From positions 682,001 through 746,000 of the forward strand of contig CAWJXB010000006.1 of the NCBI GenBank assembly GCA_963846775.1: DNA of 64,000 bases, given 5' to 3'. Source of the DNA: CAVYXA01 sp963846775. GTDB lineage: Bacteria > Verrucomicrobiota > Verrucomicrobiia > Chthoniobacterales > UBA10450. Made by a program: the position numbers and the translations under genes. Position 1 is the first letter of the stretch. The number at the start of each line of letters is the position of its first letter. Below are positions 41,211 through 50,350 of this stretch, piece by piece. The notes beneath the pieces were generated by a model that was given only the letters and a program-made list of their open reading frames with translations, was not told where the DNA came from and made no database searches.

Positions 41211-41964
41211 CAGGCATTCGCGGCTCCATCCAAAGCCAGGACATCCGTTCGGGGCGCCATTCGTCAACCGACCAATCAAGGTAATATCGCGGCAACAATC
41301 TTGTCGCCACGGTAGCGAAAGGAAAATCGGAACGATGGCGATCTTCCTGCCAGATACGCCGGACGGTGTGGGTGGCAGCAAAGCGTTTCGTCACCCGTTC
41401 ACTGATCCCAAAGGAAATGAATTCGTGCATTTCCACAAGTAAAGGCGCATGGGCCAGTGCTGGAATAGCTTCCGGATCCAACAGAATTTCTTCATCCCCT
41501 TCCACATCGCAGAGAATTAGGACACGGCCAGAAGCTGCGAGCAGTTGGGCCAGGTCCTCCGGTTTACACTTCCCTCGAATCTCAACGCGAGAAAGGACGC
41601 CATTGAGTTTCGCCATCTCTTCTAGTGCAGCGCGCCCTTTTTGCTCCATCTCGAACGCGACCACGCGCGCATCCGGGTTTCGCAACGCCATGCCGATCGC
41701 ATAATAGCCTTCCGCCGCGCCCACATCGACAATCAGCGGAAAGTTCTGTGCACACGCTTGCTCAATAAACGGATTCAGCTCGCGTTCGTAAATGCCGAGG
41801 AGCTTTGGAACATAGGCGCTGCCAAAAGCGTTTTGGATATATCGCATGCCGGCAAACGGACCCTTGGGAATTCGTCCGCCCGTTCGTGAGCGAACGAGTC
41901 GCTCGAGATAGCCGATTGGGCGCCAGCGCGCGGGAATAACCGAGCGAATGAATTCGGCGATCAC
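41194..41964 (-). CDS. FkbM-like SAM-dependent methyltransferase
   Basis: About 256 residues from GTG 41964, eight bases after the preceding stop. A TTG at 42099 or the ATG just inside it would start within the neighbouring gene in translated shadow sequence, so I prefer the GTG. The SAM motif is IVDVGAAEGYYAIGMA, with ARVVAFEMEQKGRAALEEM next and ILCDVEGDEEILLDPEAIP as the acidic post-motif typical of FkbM-type enzymes. Probably methylates a sugar or an attached group. The acceptor is unknown. Confidence 0.7.
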   Translation of the reverse strand: MIAEFIRSVIPARWRPIGYLERLVRSRTGGRIPKGPFAGMRYIQNAFGSAYVPKLLGIYERELNPFIEQACAQNFPLIVDVGAAEGYYAIGMALRNPDARVVAFEMEQKGRAALEEMAKLNGVLSRVEIRGKCKPEDLAQLLAASGRVLILCDVEGDEEILLDPEAIPALAHAPLLVEMHEFISFGISERVTKRFAATHTVRRIWQEDRHRSDFPFATVATRLLPRYYLDWSVDEWRPERMSWLWMEPRMPDATTR

Positions 41965-41971
41965 GTCGTAA

Positions 41972-42934
41972 TCACGGTAGCGCCCTAAGTTCCGCTTGAA
42001 GTTCGCGGACCACACTTGCTGGAATCGGCTGCGGCGTGGCGCCGGGATCGAAGCCCCGCCGTATCCGATCCAACATCGGGAGGCAGAATGCATGAGCAAA
42101 CCGTTGCAGTGCGCGAATCGGCGGTACCCGAAGATGGTTCGTTAGGCGCACAAGTGGCAATTCCGTTCCCGGTTCCCAGAATTTTAGACCCGGCAAATTG
42201 TCCGGCGTAATAAATTTTTTCCATTCCCGCTCCGCCCAGTGATGCGCCTCTGGTCGAGTCCAATTCGCGCGGTTCTCTGCGTCACTCATCATGATCGCGC
42301 GCAATCGGCAGCGGCGCTCCAGCTGGACCGGATCGCGATGCGGATAATGCCGAATGGGCAATCGTTCGCGCGCGACGAATCCGGCGTTGAATGGAAATGA
42401 AACCGTGGGCGGCCATTGCATCCTCTCGCGGTAGCGACAGAGGCGCGGCTCGCTGTAGTGGCTGATCGTGTAATGGCGGCGACGATCTTCGATCGGCCGT
42501 GGTCGATCTTGCCATGTTTCTTCGTCGCGATTCCAGGCATCGACCTCCGACTGGAGCAAACGAAAATCATAATATTGATGATAAGCGACCGTCTCGTGTT
42601 TGCGCATCCAATTCTTGACAAATTCCGGCGGCGATATGTGGTGAAACTCGTCTGCGTCGATGCGCAGGAACCAATCACCATCGCGCATTTGTTGTCGCGC
42701 GGTGTGAAACATGTAGCTGCGCAGCCGCGTCTCAGAAAAATAAACCGGCTCTTTACGCATCGGCAGGACGCGTTTGTCGTTGCCGGCGAAGTCTTGAACG
42801 ATCTCCCATGTGTTATCGACGCTACCGGTATCAAACACGTAAATCGCATCCGCCCATTGCAGCGCCTTTTGCAAACACTGGCCGACAACGTCGGCTTCAT
42901 CGCGCACCGGGAGTAAGCCACAGAAAATGGGCAT
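41972..42934 (-). CDS. Glycosyltransferase family 2
   Basis: 320 residues from ATG 42934, which overlaps the upstream stop by one base (TGATG). GT-A features: FCGLLPVRDEADVVGQCLQK, YVFDTGSVDNTWEIVQDFAG, and the metal site FLRIDADEFHH (DxD). The remainder (HYTISHYSEPRLCRYRERM, then RLPIRHYPHRDPVQLERR) resembles family-2 relatives with a His/Arg-rich acceptor side. A longer frame to 43075 runs into the neighbour. Confidence 0.78.
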   Translation of the reverse strand: MPIFCGLLPVRDEADVVGQCLQKALQWADAIYVFDTGSVDNTWEIVQDFAGNDKRVLPMRKEPVYFSETRLRSYMFHTARQQMRDGDWFLRIDADEFHHISPPEFVKNWMRKHETVAYHQYYDFRLLQSEVDAWNRDEETWQDRPRPIEDRRRHYTISHYSEPRLCRYRERMQWPPTVSFPFNAGFVARERLPIRHYPHRDPVQLERRCRLRAIMMSDAENRANWTRPEAHHWAEREWKKFITPDNLPGLKFWEPGTELPLVRLTNHLRVPPIRALQRFAHAFCLPMLDRIRRGFDPGATPQPIPASVVRELQAELRALP

Positions 42935-43608
42935 CACGAAAAAGGGTTTGTGGCAACGGCGAAAAGCTGCCGCCGGCGCTTGATCAGCGCAAACATCCAA
43001 AAGGCGAATCGTCCCAGACCAATCTTCATCAATGGAAACAATCTTGGGTGCCAGGCCGAGGTGATGACGCGGCATTCGTTCACTTCGAAGCCCGATTCGA
43101 ACAAGACGTTCGCAAACAAGCGCGGCGTCCAGGTCTGAAGATGGTGATCCGAATCGTTGCGTGACCAGCCACGCTGATACGTGGTGCGCGCATCATCGAT
43201 GGGCAATTTCATGACCAGGCGCCCGCCTGGCTTTAAGTGAGCACGCAGTCTTTCGAGCGTCGAGCAAACGTCACATACGTGCTCGAGCACATGATTGCTC
43301 ACAATCACATCGTAGCGGGGTTCGCACGCCAGTGCGTCAAACGAAGAGAACACCGTGAGCTGCTGAGCACGTGCTATCGACGCCGAGGCAGGATTAACCT
43401 CCAATCCTTCGGCCTGTTGCACCACCTGTGCGATTAAGCGCAAGATGCCGCCATTGCCGCAACCAAAGTCCAGGACAATATCTGTCCTTTTGAGGTAGGG
43501 ACGGAAATATGCGAAGTCAATCGCATATCCTGGATTCAATGGGTCGCTTTGCTTTTGAGCCGCGTATTGTTCTCCGCGTGGGCCGGCGTAGTGTTGGCTA
43601 GTCTTCAC
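42934..43608 (-). CDS. Class I SAM-dependent methyltransferase
   Basis: 224 residues. SAM site IVLDFGCGNGGILRLIAQ near residues 43-60, then AEGLEVNPASASIARAQ and the post-motif YDVIVSNHVLEHV. LRAHLKPGGRLVMKLPID follows. The C-terminal FAFWMFALIKRRRQLFA is hydrophobic and may touch the membrane. Four-base overlap with the gene upstream (43605). Likely modifies a sugar of the EPS. Confidence 0.8.
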   Translation of the reverse strand: MKTSQHYAGPRGEQYAAQKQSDPLNPGYAIDFAYFRPYLKRTDIVLDFGCGNGGILRLIAQVVQQAEGLEVNPASASIARAQQLTVFSSFDALACEPRYDVIVSNHVLEHVCDVCSTLERLRAHLKPGGRLVMKLPIDDARTTYQRGWSRNDSDHHLQTWTPRLFANVLFESGFEVNECRVITSAWHPRLFPLMKIGLGRFAFWMFALIKRRRQLFAVATNPFS

Positions 43609-44516
43609 TTCGATTCGCTGACGATGCGGCGCAGCTCGGCTTTATCGCAAATCGGCTCACGATTCAAACGTAACCACGCGCGATAGACATGCGACGAAAC
43701 GGGGCGGCGATTCTTTACAATGTTGCGCCAGCCAGCCATCGCCATCCCCCACCAAATTGGCTCGCGTATTGCCCAATCAAAACCCTGGGACACCGCGAAG
43801 ATCAGTTGTCGACCAATTCGGTAAGCGACCATGAAGGGCAGCCATGGCCATGGACACCTCAGGCAAACGCTCCAAAGTTCGTTGCGCGCATGGAGATGAT
43901 GTCGTGACAAGGGCTCGCGGCGCGAGGCCGTAAGATAATGCCGAACGCGAAGTGTGGGCTCGAACCAGACGCCGAAACCCAACATATAACACTGCAAGGC
44001 ATAATCCGGTTCTTCATACATGTGCTTGAAAAACAAAGGAAATTTGGCGGAACGACCGTAGAGGGATCGCCGCATCGCCGCGGCGCAGTTTGGATAGGCG
44101 CTAACGTACTGCCCCTGCGAGAAATCCACCGCCGGTCCAGCGGGCGCAGCATTCTCGCCGCGCAACTCCATGAACGTAATGACGGCAGCTTCAGGGTGAG
44201 ACTCAAACACTTCGGCCAGACGCGACAGAAAATCTCGATCAACAGGATAACTGTCGTCATCGAGGCTCATAACGATATCGCCTTGAGCGAGCCGTAACAA
44301 ACGATCGCGCGAGAATACCGAACCGTGCGCTGCTTCGTTTTCGATCAGCGTGCATCCGCGAAATTCATTCCGCACCATTGCCACTGTTCCATCGGTGCAC
44401 CCGTCGGCGCAGATCAATATTTCGTCTGCTCGCGGATCGAGCTCGAATAATTTCGTAAGTGTCCGCCGTAATTCCGCGCAACGATTGCATGTCGTAATCA
44501 TGACCGAGATTTTCAT
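43605..44516 (-). CDS. Glycosyltransferase family 2
   Basis: 303 residues. GT-A fold with ISVMITTCNRCAELRRTLTK, ILICADGCTDGTVAMV, and DIVMSLDDDSYPVDRDF (DDD metal site). LFFKHMYEEPDYALQCYMLG holds the ED-type catalytic region. A C-terminal amphipathic part (WLPFMVAYRIGRQLIFAVSQ) may be peripheral membrane. Coupled by ATGA overlaps to both neighbours. Confidence 0.85.
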   Translation of the reverse strand: MKISVMITTCNRCAELRRTLTKLFELDPRADEILICADGCTDGTVAMVRNEFRGCTLIENEAAHGSVFSRDRLLRLAQGDIVMSLDDDSYPVDRDFLSRLAEVFESHPEAAVITFMELRGENAAPAGPAVDFSQGQYVSAYPNCAAAMRRSLYGRSAKFPLFFKHMYEEPDYALQCYMLGFGVWFEPTLRVRHYLTASRREPLSRHHLHARNELWSVCLRCPWPWLPFMVAYRIGRQLIFAVSQGFDWAIREPIWWGMAMAGWRNIVKNRRPVSSHVYRAWLRLNREPICDKAELRRIVSESK

Positions 44517-45757
44517 GCACGTCTGGGCTCGTGTTCTTTTGTCGCGAACGACTGCAAGGCAGCAATCAGGCGCTCACCGTACCGCTCCAAAGTGAACTCC
44601 TGCGCCCGTTCGCGGGCCGCGGAAGCCATCCGTTCTCGTTTTGGTCGATCTTCGATGATCTCAGTAATCGCGTTGGCCAATGATCCAGGATCACGTGATG
44701 GGACGATCCGGCCTTCGATGCCATCACGCACAACCGAGCCCGCCTCCGGCGTCGTCACGATGGGCACACCGGCCGCCAGCGCTTCGTAAGTCACGCCGGC
44801 CGATCCTTCGGCCAGCGATGGAAGCACGACAATGTCAGCGCAGGCAAATTCCTCGGCCAGTTTTTCACGCGACGTTCGGCCGAGGAAATTCAGATGACGA
44901 CAGGCTTTTTGCGATCTCACACTCGCCGGTGCGTTGCCCGCGATTCGAAATTCGCCGCGAAAATTCCGTGCGAATAATTTGTCGGCCGCAAAACCAAGGT
45001 AATGGATGCCTTTGCGCAACTCGGCGGTTCCAGCAAAAAGAATGCGCGCGCGCACGGGTCGATTGTAAACCGTAAACCATCGATCATGGACACCGTACGG
45101 CACCAGGGCCGTTTGTTCGCGGCGAAATCCAAAGTTCGCAATCGCGTCTTCGCGCACAGCCTCCGACGGACAGAGAACGTAATCGGTGCAGTGGAAGAGC
45201 GGACGCTTGCCCAGCACTTGCTGAGTAATCTGATCGTAGTCGGGCAGATCCGGTTCCCAACCCGGAAAGTGGCTGCGCTCGTCCAAGAGAATGCGATTGG
45301 TGCTGAGAAGTATGTAGAGTTCCGATACGATTTTCAGGCCAGCTCGCTTGGCCGCGAAAACGAGCGTGGGGAATTCGTCGAGAAAAGAATGCAACCATGT
45401 CGCATTGCCGAAGCCTTCGGCCGCCATTTTTTCTCCCAGGCGGCACTGCCATTGGAGGTTGGTCCGATACAACTGCGCTGCATCGGTGCCGGCGGTTAGC
45501 ATTCGCAGAAAATACCAAACGTTCGGTCCCCAGAAGGTTCGGGTGTTGCTCACAAGCTCGGGAGCCAGGCGCCGCGAGCGAAGACGTTGAATCGCTGGCG
45601 GATTTCCGATCAGTCTCCCGGCGATGCAGACGAACTTGCCGAGGCCGACGCTGGCACAGACACCCGTATAGAAACGTTCGAGCAGGCCGGCGCGCTGCAG
45701 AATCAGGGGAACCGCGTAGCCTCGCCGTGCTCCAGTATGAGCGGCTACGAATTTCAT
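44513..45757 (-). CDS. Glycosyltransferase family 4
   Basis: 414 residues. First Rossmann domain FVAAHTGARRGYAVPLILQR, then TWLHSFLDEFPTLVFAAKRA. Second domain ARILFAGTAELRKGIHYLG, with the donor motif VLPSLAEGSAGVTYEALAAG (E-x7-E) and IVTTPEAGSVVRDGIEG. It has the layout of group 1 transferases that glycosylate lipid-linked intermediates. ATGA overlap on both sides. Confidence 0.85.
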   Translation of the reverse strand: MKFVAAHTGARRGYAVPLILQRAGLLERFYTGVCASVGLGKFVCIAGRLIGNPPAIQRLRSRRLAPELVSNTRTFWGPNVWYFLRMLTAGTDAAQLYRTNLQWQCRLGEKMAAEGFGNATWLHSFLDEFPTLVFAAKRAGLKIVSELYILLSTNRILLDERSHFPGWEPDLPDYDQITQQVLGKRPLFHCTDYVLCPSEAVREDAIANFGFRREQTALVPYGVHDRWFTVYNRPVRARILFAGTAELRKGIHYLGFAADKLFARNFRGEFRIAGNAPASVRSQKACRHLNFLGRTSREKLAEEFACADIVVLPSLAEGSAGVTYEALAAGVPIVTTPEAGSVVRDGIEGRIVPSRDPGSLANAITEIIEDRPKRERMASAARERAQEFTLERYGERLIAALQSFATKEHEPRRA

Positions 45758-46386
45758 TGCGGTTTTTCAGCCTTTACAATCATTGTCATCCAAAGTCCGG
45801 GCATCCTACCAGCGCCGCGGAACCGCAAATTCTTAAAGCCGACTTCAGTGAGCAGTCGAGTTAAGGTGCGTTTACTCCAGAGCTTGATGTGTCCGCCGTC
45901 CCATAAAGGGTTGGCATGCGTGTCCCACGTACCGAACAATGAGATTAGCAGGTTCTTGAAGTACCCGTGATAAGGGGTCGTGCAGATGAATCTCCCGCCT
46001 CGCTTCAATGCGGTATAAGAACCTTTAGCCCAATCGCGCGGTTGATAGAGGTGCTCCACAACCTCGCTACTTATCACGAGGTCGAATGGTTCTTCGTCAA
46101 GGCGTTCCAGAATGTCAGGATTTGCCTCGAGTAGTTCGAAGCGCCCAGTCGGATACCTGCGACGCGCTATCTGGATTCCCTGTGTGCTTAAGTCTATGCC
46201 GACGACTGTGCAGCCCCGCTTCAAAAATTCGCCGCATAAGAATCCGTTGCCGCATCCGACATCGAGCACTCGCGTGTGCGTTCCGAGATGGCCGGCGAAC
46301 GCAAACACATGCGGCATAAAATGCACGTGCATGTGCGATTGGGAGGGGCTCACGAACTCGTACTCTTGGTAAGCGCGGTCAGTCAT
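45754..46386 (-). CDS. Class I SAM-dependent methyltransferase
   Basis: 210 residues. SAM-binding RVLDVGCGNGFLCGEFLKRG near residues 39-58, TVVGIDLSTQGIQIARRRYP, then FDLVISSEVVEHLYQPRDW and RGGRFICTTPYHGYFKNLL, as in UbiG/methyltransferase-11 type enzymes. C-terminal GHIKLWSKRTLTRLLTEVGF is usual for sugar methyltransferases. Coupled by ATGA to neighbours on both sides. Confidence 0.82.
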   Translation of the reverse strand: MTDRAYQEYEFVSPSQSHMHVHFMPHVFAFAGHLGTHTRVLDVGCGNGFLCGEFLKRGCTVVGIDLSTQGIQIARRRYPTGRFELLEANPDILERLDEEPFDLVISSEVVEHLYQPRDWAKGSYTALKRGGRFICTTPYHGYFKNLLISLFGTWDTHANPLWDGGHIKLWSKRTLTRLLTEVGFKNLRFRGAGRMPGLWMTMIVKAEKPQ

Positions 46387-47063
46387 CTTTGGCCGTGGAG
46401 AGATTTCCTGACCCTAACATCGTAACGTGCAAACCATCGCGCGTACAACAATTGCCAAGGGCATAGGCCAGTGCGCTCGCGATTTAAGAACAAAACATCA
46501 CCATGCGTACGAAAAGCCATGTTACAGCAAATGAATCCCAGCGCGATCAAACGTTCGCGGGCATTCTCAAATAATCCTCGACCGCGAAACGCGGGCTTGA
46601 AATCGTGGAACTCTACCGTGATTTGGTTTATGCGCTGGAGAATTTGAGTGGGCGTTGCCGCAATTAGATCGAACTCCGCCCCCTCAATATCGAGTTTCAA
46701 GATATCGATCTCAGTGATATCAAGGCGCTGCATTAACGTTGCCAGCGAGATGGTTTCAACCTCAACGCTGACGGTTTTAGGACCGGTATCGAACAATCCG
46801 GTTGCCTCCGTATTTTCTGAGATATGAAGCATTCCGCGACCATCACGCCCAGCTAATGCGGCTGTCGTGACAGATTCAGCGCGGGCAATGATCAGCGTTT
46901 CAACCAGCCTTGGATTTGCTTCGACCAGATGGCACTGGCAACCGAAACGTCGAATGATCTCGGCACTGAATTCTCCGCGGTGAGCGCCTGCATCGACTAC
47001 CACTGAATCCTTGGTCAATGGCGCTGGCCAGATGTGATGACCACGCACAGACACAAGTCTCAT
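46383..47063 (-). CDS. FkbM family methyltransferase
   Basis: 226 residues. FkbM signatures: VVVDAGAHRGEFSAEIIRRF, CHLVEANPRLVETL, ETISLATLMQRLDITEIDIL and KLDIEGAEFDLIAATP. In this family the SAM site and the LDIEGAE acidic patch define an O-methyltransferase, usually acting on sugars of polysaccharides. The C-terminal TGLCPWQLLYARWFARYDVR is helical. ATGA overlaps with the flippase gene upstream and the methyltransferase gene downstream. Confidence 0.85.
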   Translation of the reverse strand: MRLVSVRGHHIWPAPLTKDSVVVDAGAHRGEFSAEIIRRFGCQCHLVEANPRLVETLIIARAESVTTAALAGRDGRGMLHISENTEATGLFDTGPKTVSVEVETISLATLMQRLDITEIDILKLDIEGAEFDLIAATPTQILQRINQITVEFHDFKPAFRGRGLFENARERLIALGFICCNMAFRTHGDVLFLNRERTGLCPWQLLYARWFARYDVRVRKSLHGQR

Positions 47064-48622
47064 GGTGCCGGAAGAAATCGTGCGAATGCTGCGGAAACCT
47101 TGTTTCGAACGCTAGCGCGCTCGTCTTGAGTCATAACGAGACGAAAGAGTGCGAGAACAAAGACAGTGCCAACGGCCGTGGCAGCGCCACTCAACTTCAT
47201 CAGATCGGACGCTTCATTAAGAACCATCGCGGTAAGCTCAGCCAATCCCAAAGCTGCGCTCGACCAAATCAGCGCAGGAATTACAACCTCCTTCAAATAC
47301 TCCGCCAGCGGAATGCGCAACCGATTAATCCCGCGCCACACCATATACCAGTGATTGGTGGAGAGCAGCGCAATCATTGTGGCCAGTGCCAGCCCAAGCA
47401 GACCGTGTGATTTGATCAGAAAGGTAGCAAGCACGATCTTGAGAATTCCGGCGGCGACGGAAGACAACGCAAAAGCTTCATCGTTCGTCGCGCGCGAACT
47501 CGTAGAAATAATGTAGCTGTGCGCTTCCAGCGTTTCGGAAATCAGGAAGACCGCCAGAATTCGGTAGCCCGCGAAGTTTCCGTGACCTAACCAAAGATCG
47601 AATAAGCTCTTACCAGCCGTGATGACAACCGCACAGGTGCAAAGCATTACCAGAAGACCAAGCCGGCAATTCCGTTCTATCAGCCGGCGTACCGAAGCCA
47701 TGTCACCTGCCTGCCAATAGTGACTAATGAAGACCGTGGATGCAAGCGCCACCGTCACGGCCAGGATTGTAATGTTGTGAACGAACACGTAAGCGGCTCG
47801 AAAAGAGGGAATCCCTTCAGCGCCTTTAGTGGCCGCGACAAAAAACTGGTCGGTATTGAAAACTAGCACTGTTCCGACCGCCGTAAGCCATGCGCGAAAA
47901 GCCAGACTCGGCAGGCCGCGCAAGGCTTCGCGGTTCCATCGTCCGCGCAGCGAGAAAAGTTCCGGGCGCCGGACGCGCGCAAGCCAGCGCGTGAGCCAGC
48001 GCTGAGCGAGCGCGCCCACGGTCGAGGCCGCTGCCAGCGCGACAAGTCCCCCGCCACAAAGCACGACGATAATCTGCCCAGTGAGCGTGAGCGTCGTAAT
48101 GAAACTCGCGATTAACGCGTCCCAGCCGACGTAACCGACGCCTTGTAACAAACTCGTCCAGACCGTCGCCCAGACCGAACACGCCTGGCTCGCGCAAAGG
48201 ATTGTCCAGGCGATCCACACCGTGGTGTGACCAAGATCGTTTAGTTGAAGGTTGTGGAGATAAAAAAAACCCGCCAGCCAGGAGACGATAAAAACGCCGG
48301 CAGACATGACGTGATAAATCCGGCGCCCCGATTCTGTGAGATCGGCGATTTCCCGAAGCGTTTCGGGAGTCAACGGCGCATTCGGATCGCCACCACTTTT
48401 CCCTTTCGCCAGCGCTATCCGGCGGGTGAGGGTGACGCTGATGCCAAGATCGAGAATCCCCATCGCAGCCCAGCTCTGTCCCAGCAATAGCCAGACGCCG
48501 AGTTCTTCTCTCGGCAGATGACGAAATAAAACGGGCAGCAGAATCAATCCAAACAGGATAGTGATGCCGCGGCTGAACCATGACGCCGCCACGCCAAAGG
48601 CAATTCGACGGGTAACGCTCAT
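47060..48622 (-). CDS. Polysaccharide flippase (Wzx/MOP superfamily)
   Basis: 520 residues with 12-14 hydrophobic helices (GVAASWFSRGITILFGLILL, WAAMGILDLGISVTLTRRIA, and others). Polysaccharide-transporter features: RHLPREELGVWLLLGQ near the N-terminus, paired helices throughout, and NTDQFFVAATKGAEGIP in the middle. It flips the lipid-linked repeat unit across the inner membrane. It is the first gene of the leftward operon, so the main promoter probably lies in the 75 bases before the divergent gene at 48698. Confidence 0.85.
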   Translation of the reverse strand: MSVTRRIAFGVAASWFSRGITILFGLILLPVLFRHLPREELGVWLLLGQSWAAMGILDLGISVTLTRRIALAKGKSGGDPNAPLTPETLREIADLTESGRRIYHVMSAGVFIVSWLAGFFYLHNLQLNDLGHTTVWIAWTILCASQACSVWATVWTSLLQGVGYVGWDALIASFITTLTLTGQIIVVLCGGGLVALAAASTVGALAQRWLTRWLARVRRPELFSLRGRWNREALRGLPSLAFRAWLTAVGTVLVFNTDQFFVAATKGAEGIPSFRAAYVFVHNITILAVTVALASTVFISHYWQAGDMASVRRLIERNCRLGLLVMLCTCAVVITAGKSLFDLWLGHGNFAGYRILAVFLISETLEAHSYIISTSSRATNDEAFALSSVAAGILKIVLATFLIKSHGLLGLALATMIALLSTNHWYMVWRGINRLRIPLAEYLKEVVIPALIWSSAALGLAELTAMVLNEASDLMKLSGAATAVGTVFVLALFRLVMTQDERASVRNKVSAAFARFLPAP

Positions 48623-48697
48623 CGCATTAAGATCGAACCAGTTGCGTTAAAACGCGGCTTACCTGATTTTTCATCTCCGCTATCCTAACAGCAAACC

Positions 48698-49267
48698 GTG
48701 GACCTAAGCATTTACGACAATTCTGATTTTGAGCGCGGCGCACCACGGTGGAAAGAAGCGCTCTGGGTACTTGCGCGCTGGATCTTCTTCCAAAATGCTT
48801 TGCCCTGGCCGTCCGGCCTGCGCGTCGCGCTGCTCGAAATGTTCGGCGCGAAAATTGGCAAGCGCGTGATCATTCGCGCCAACGTAAACATTTCGTTCCC
48901 GTGGCGATTGCACGTGGGCGATCATGTCTGGATCGGCGAAGACGTGGGAATTCTCAGTCTCGCCCAAGTCACAATCGAATCCAATGTCTGCGTCAGCCAA
49001 CGCGCTTATCTTTGCACAGGCAGTCACGATTTTCGACGGGAAGATTTCAAATTGAAAGCGGCGCCCATCACGGTGAGGACGGGAGGCTGGGTGGCGGCGG
49101 CGGCTTTCATCGGACCCGGCGTCGAGATTGGTGCGGGATCAGTCGTTTCCGCAGGCAGCGTTGTGCTCGAAAATGTTCCCGCGAACGTCGTTGTGCAAGG
49201 GAATCCGGCCCGCGTGGTTTCAGCACTCGATCGCGATACTACGGCGTCGTCTCAGGCAATTCTCTAG
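48698..49267 (+). CDS. WcaF-like sugar O-acetyltransferase, left-handed beta-helix
   Basis: 189 residues from GTG 48698. N-terminal WARWIFFQNALPWPSGLR-type lead and hexapeptide repeats with [LIV]-G-x4 units from ~60 to 165 (IGKRVIIRANVNISFPWR, VWIGEDVGILSLAQVTIES, IGAGSVVSAGSVVLENVPAN) form the LbH trimer. SHDF, with its His in LCTGSHDF, is the catalytic position of the colanic-acid acetyltransferase family. It acetylates an EPS sugar with acetyl-CoA. It is divergent from the flippase gene. The tail SALDRDTTASSQAIL is short and variable. Confidence 0.8.
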   Translation: MDLSIYDNSDFERGAPRWKEALWVLARWIFFQNALPWPSGLRVALLEMFGAKIGKRVIIRANVNISFPWRLHVGDHVWIGEDVGILSLAQVTIESNVCVSQRAYLCTGSHDFRREDFKLKAAPITVRTGGWVAAAAFIGPGVEIGAGSVVSAGSVVLENVPANVVVQGNPARVVSALDRDTTASSQAIL

Positions 49268-49310
49268 CGCGTTTTAAAAATGTTGTCGCGTTGCTTGTCG
49301 CGCGAGCAGG

Positions 49311-49327
49311 ACGGCCCACAGGGCCGT
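49311..49327. terminator. Hairpin between convergent genes
   Basis: ACGGCCCACAGGGCCGT is a perfect 7-bp GC stem with a 3-base loop, followed by GGCTAC. It lies between the convergent acetyltransferase and WecG-like genes, so it could stop transcripts in both directions. No T-run is present. Confidence 0.35.
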
Positions 49328-49329
49328 GG

Positions 49330-50085
49330 CTACAGCGGGTCCGCTTCGAGCGGGGGCAGTTTTTCACCGTATTTAATAATGAGCCACGGCAACTTGAGCG
49401 CCCGTGTCAGACGCGGAATGAAAATGTGCGGCTGCGCAAAAAGGCGGAGCAGCCAGCCGAGATAAAAACGATCAGCCCAACCCGGAATTTTAATTTGGTC
49501 GCCGGTCAGGAATCCAAGCGCGGCCCCGAGGCAATGGATCGCCGGTCGATACGATAAATGATCTCGCAGAAATTGACCGAGCTTTTCCTGCGGGCCGCTG
49601 CCGATCCCGATGACAATGTGCGCCGGCCTGCGATCGTCGAGCCTGGCCAGCAATTCGCGGTCTTCAATTGTCGCGCCATACCGTGGCGCGACGTAAACAT
49701 CGCCCTCGGCGAATGGAAATTGATTGGTGCGCAACCAGCGCGCCGTCTTTTCGCGCGCCCCTTCGTTCGGAAGGACCCAAAACACGCCACTTGTTTTGTC
49801 CGCAAAAAATCGCGCGCTGAGATTCTGTAAATATTTCAAGCCAGAGATGCGCCCGATTTTTCCGCCTCGCAGAATTCTCCAGAGCAAAACCATCGCGCCG
49901 CTATCGGGAATGGCGAGATCGGCATGCGTCATCGCTTCGCGATAAGCCGCGTCGCGGCGCAGCCGGGCAAAACATGTTCCCGATGGCGCAACCAGAAACC
50001 CGCCCTGACGAAACATGAACTTGATGGCTTCATCGGTATCGCCGTCGAAGAAACGAAGGCCGAGAATTTGTTGCGTAACGGGCAT
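49330..50085 (-). CDS. WecG/TagA/CpsF family glycosyltransferase
   Basis: 251 residues from ATG 50085, with a possible TTG at 50130. Family signs: ILGLRFFDGDTDEAIKF at the start, ADLAIPDSGAMVLLWRIL, the GRISGLKYL donor region, GVFWVLPNEGAREKTARWL, and IVIGIGSGPQEKLGQFLRD near the C-terminal catalytic side. It transfers ManNAc-type sugars to lipid-linked acceptors. In many EPS clusters of exosortase-bearing bacteria such a gene is present. It is leftward and separate from the main operon. Confidence 0.82.
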   Translation of the reverse strand: MPVTQQILGLRFFDGDTDEAIKFMFRQGGFLVAPSGTCFARLRRDAAYREAMTHADLAIPDSGAMVLLWRILRGGKIGRISGLKYLQNLSARFFADKTSGVFWVLPNEGAREKTARWLRTNQFPFAEGDVYVAPRYGATIEDRELLARLDDRRPAHIVIGIGSGPQEKLGQFLRDHLSYRPAIHCLGAALGFLTGDQIKIPGWADRFYLGWLLRLFAQPHIFIPRLTRALKLPWLIIKYGEKLPPLEADPL

Positions 50086-50350
50086 CGGGAGAATGTGGAA
50101 CAATGGAGGGATACGCTCCGCTGTGTCCAATCCAAACCGCCCAGGCAGATCAACGTTTCAACGCCCTCCGAAAGCATTCGCGAACGGGCAGCTGAACTTC
50201 CAATGTAGGAGGCGGAGTGCCTCCTCAGTGAAGTTGACCGGGTGAAACAGCATGTCGCTGGCGCGAGGGTGATCACCTGCAACCGGGAAAACCCATCTAG
50301 ATCCCGCCCAGCGAGTCAACGCCGGACTGAAATCTGCTCAAGTCTCACTT

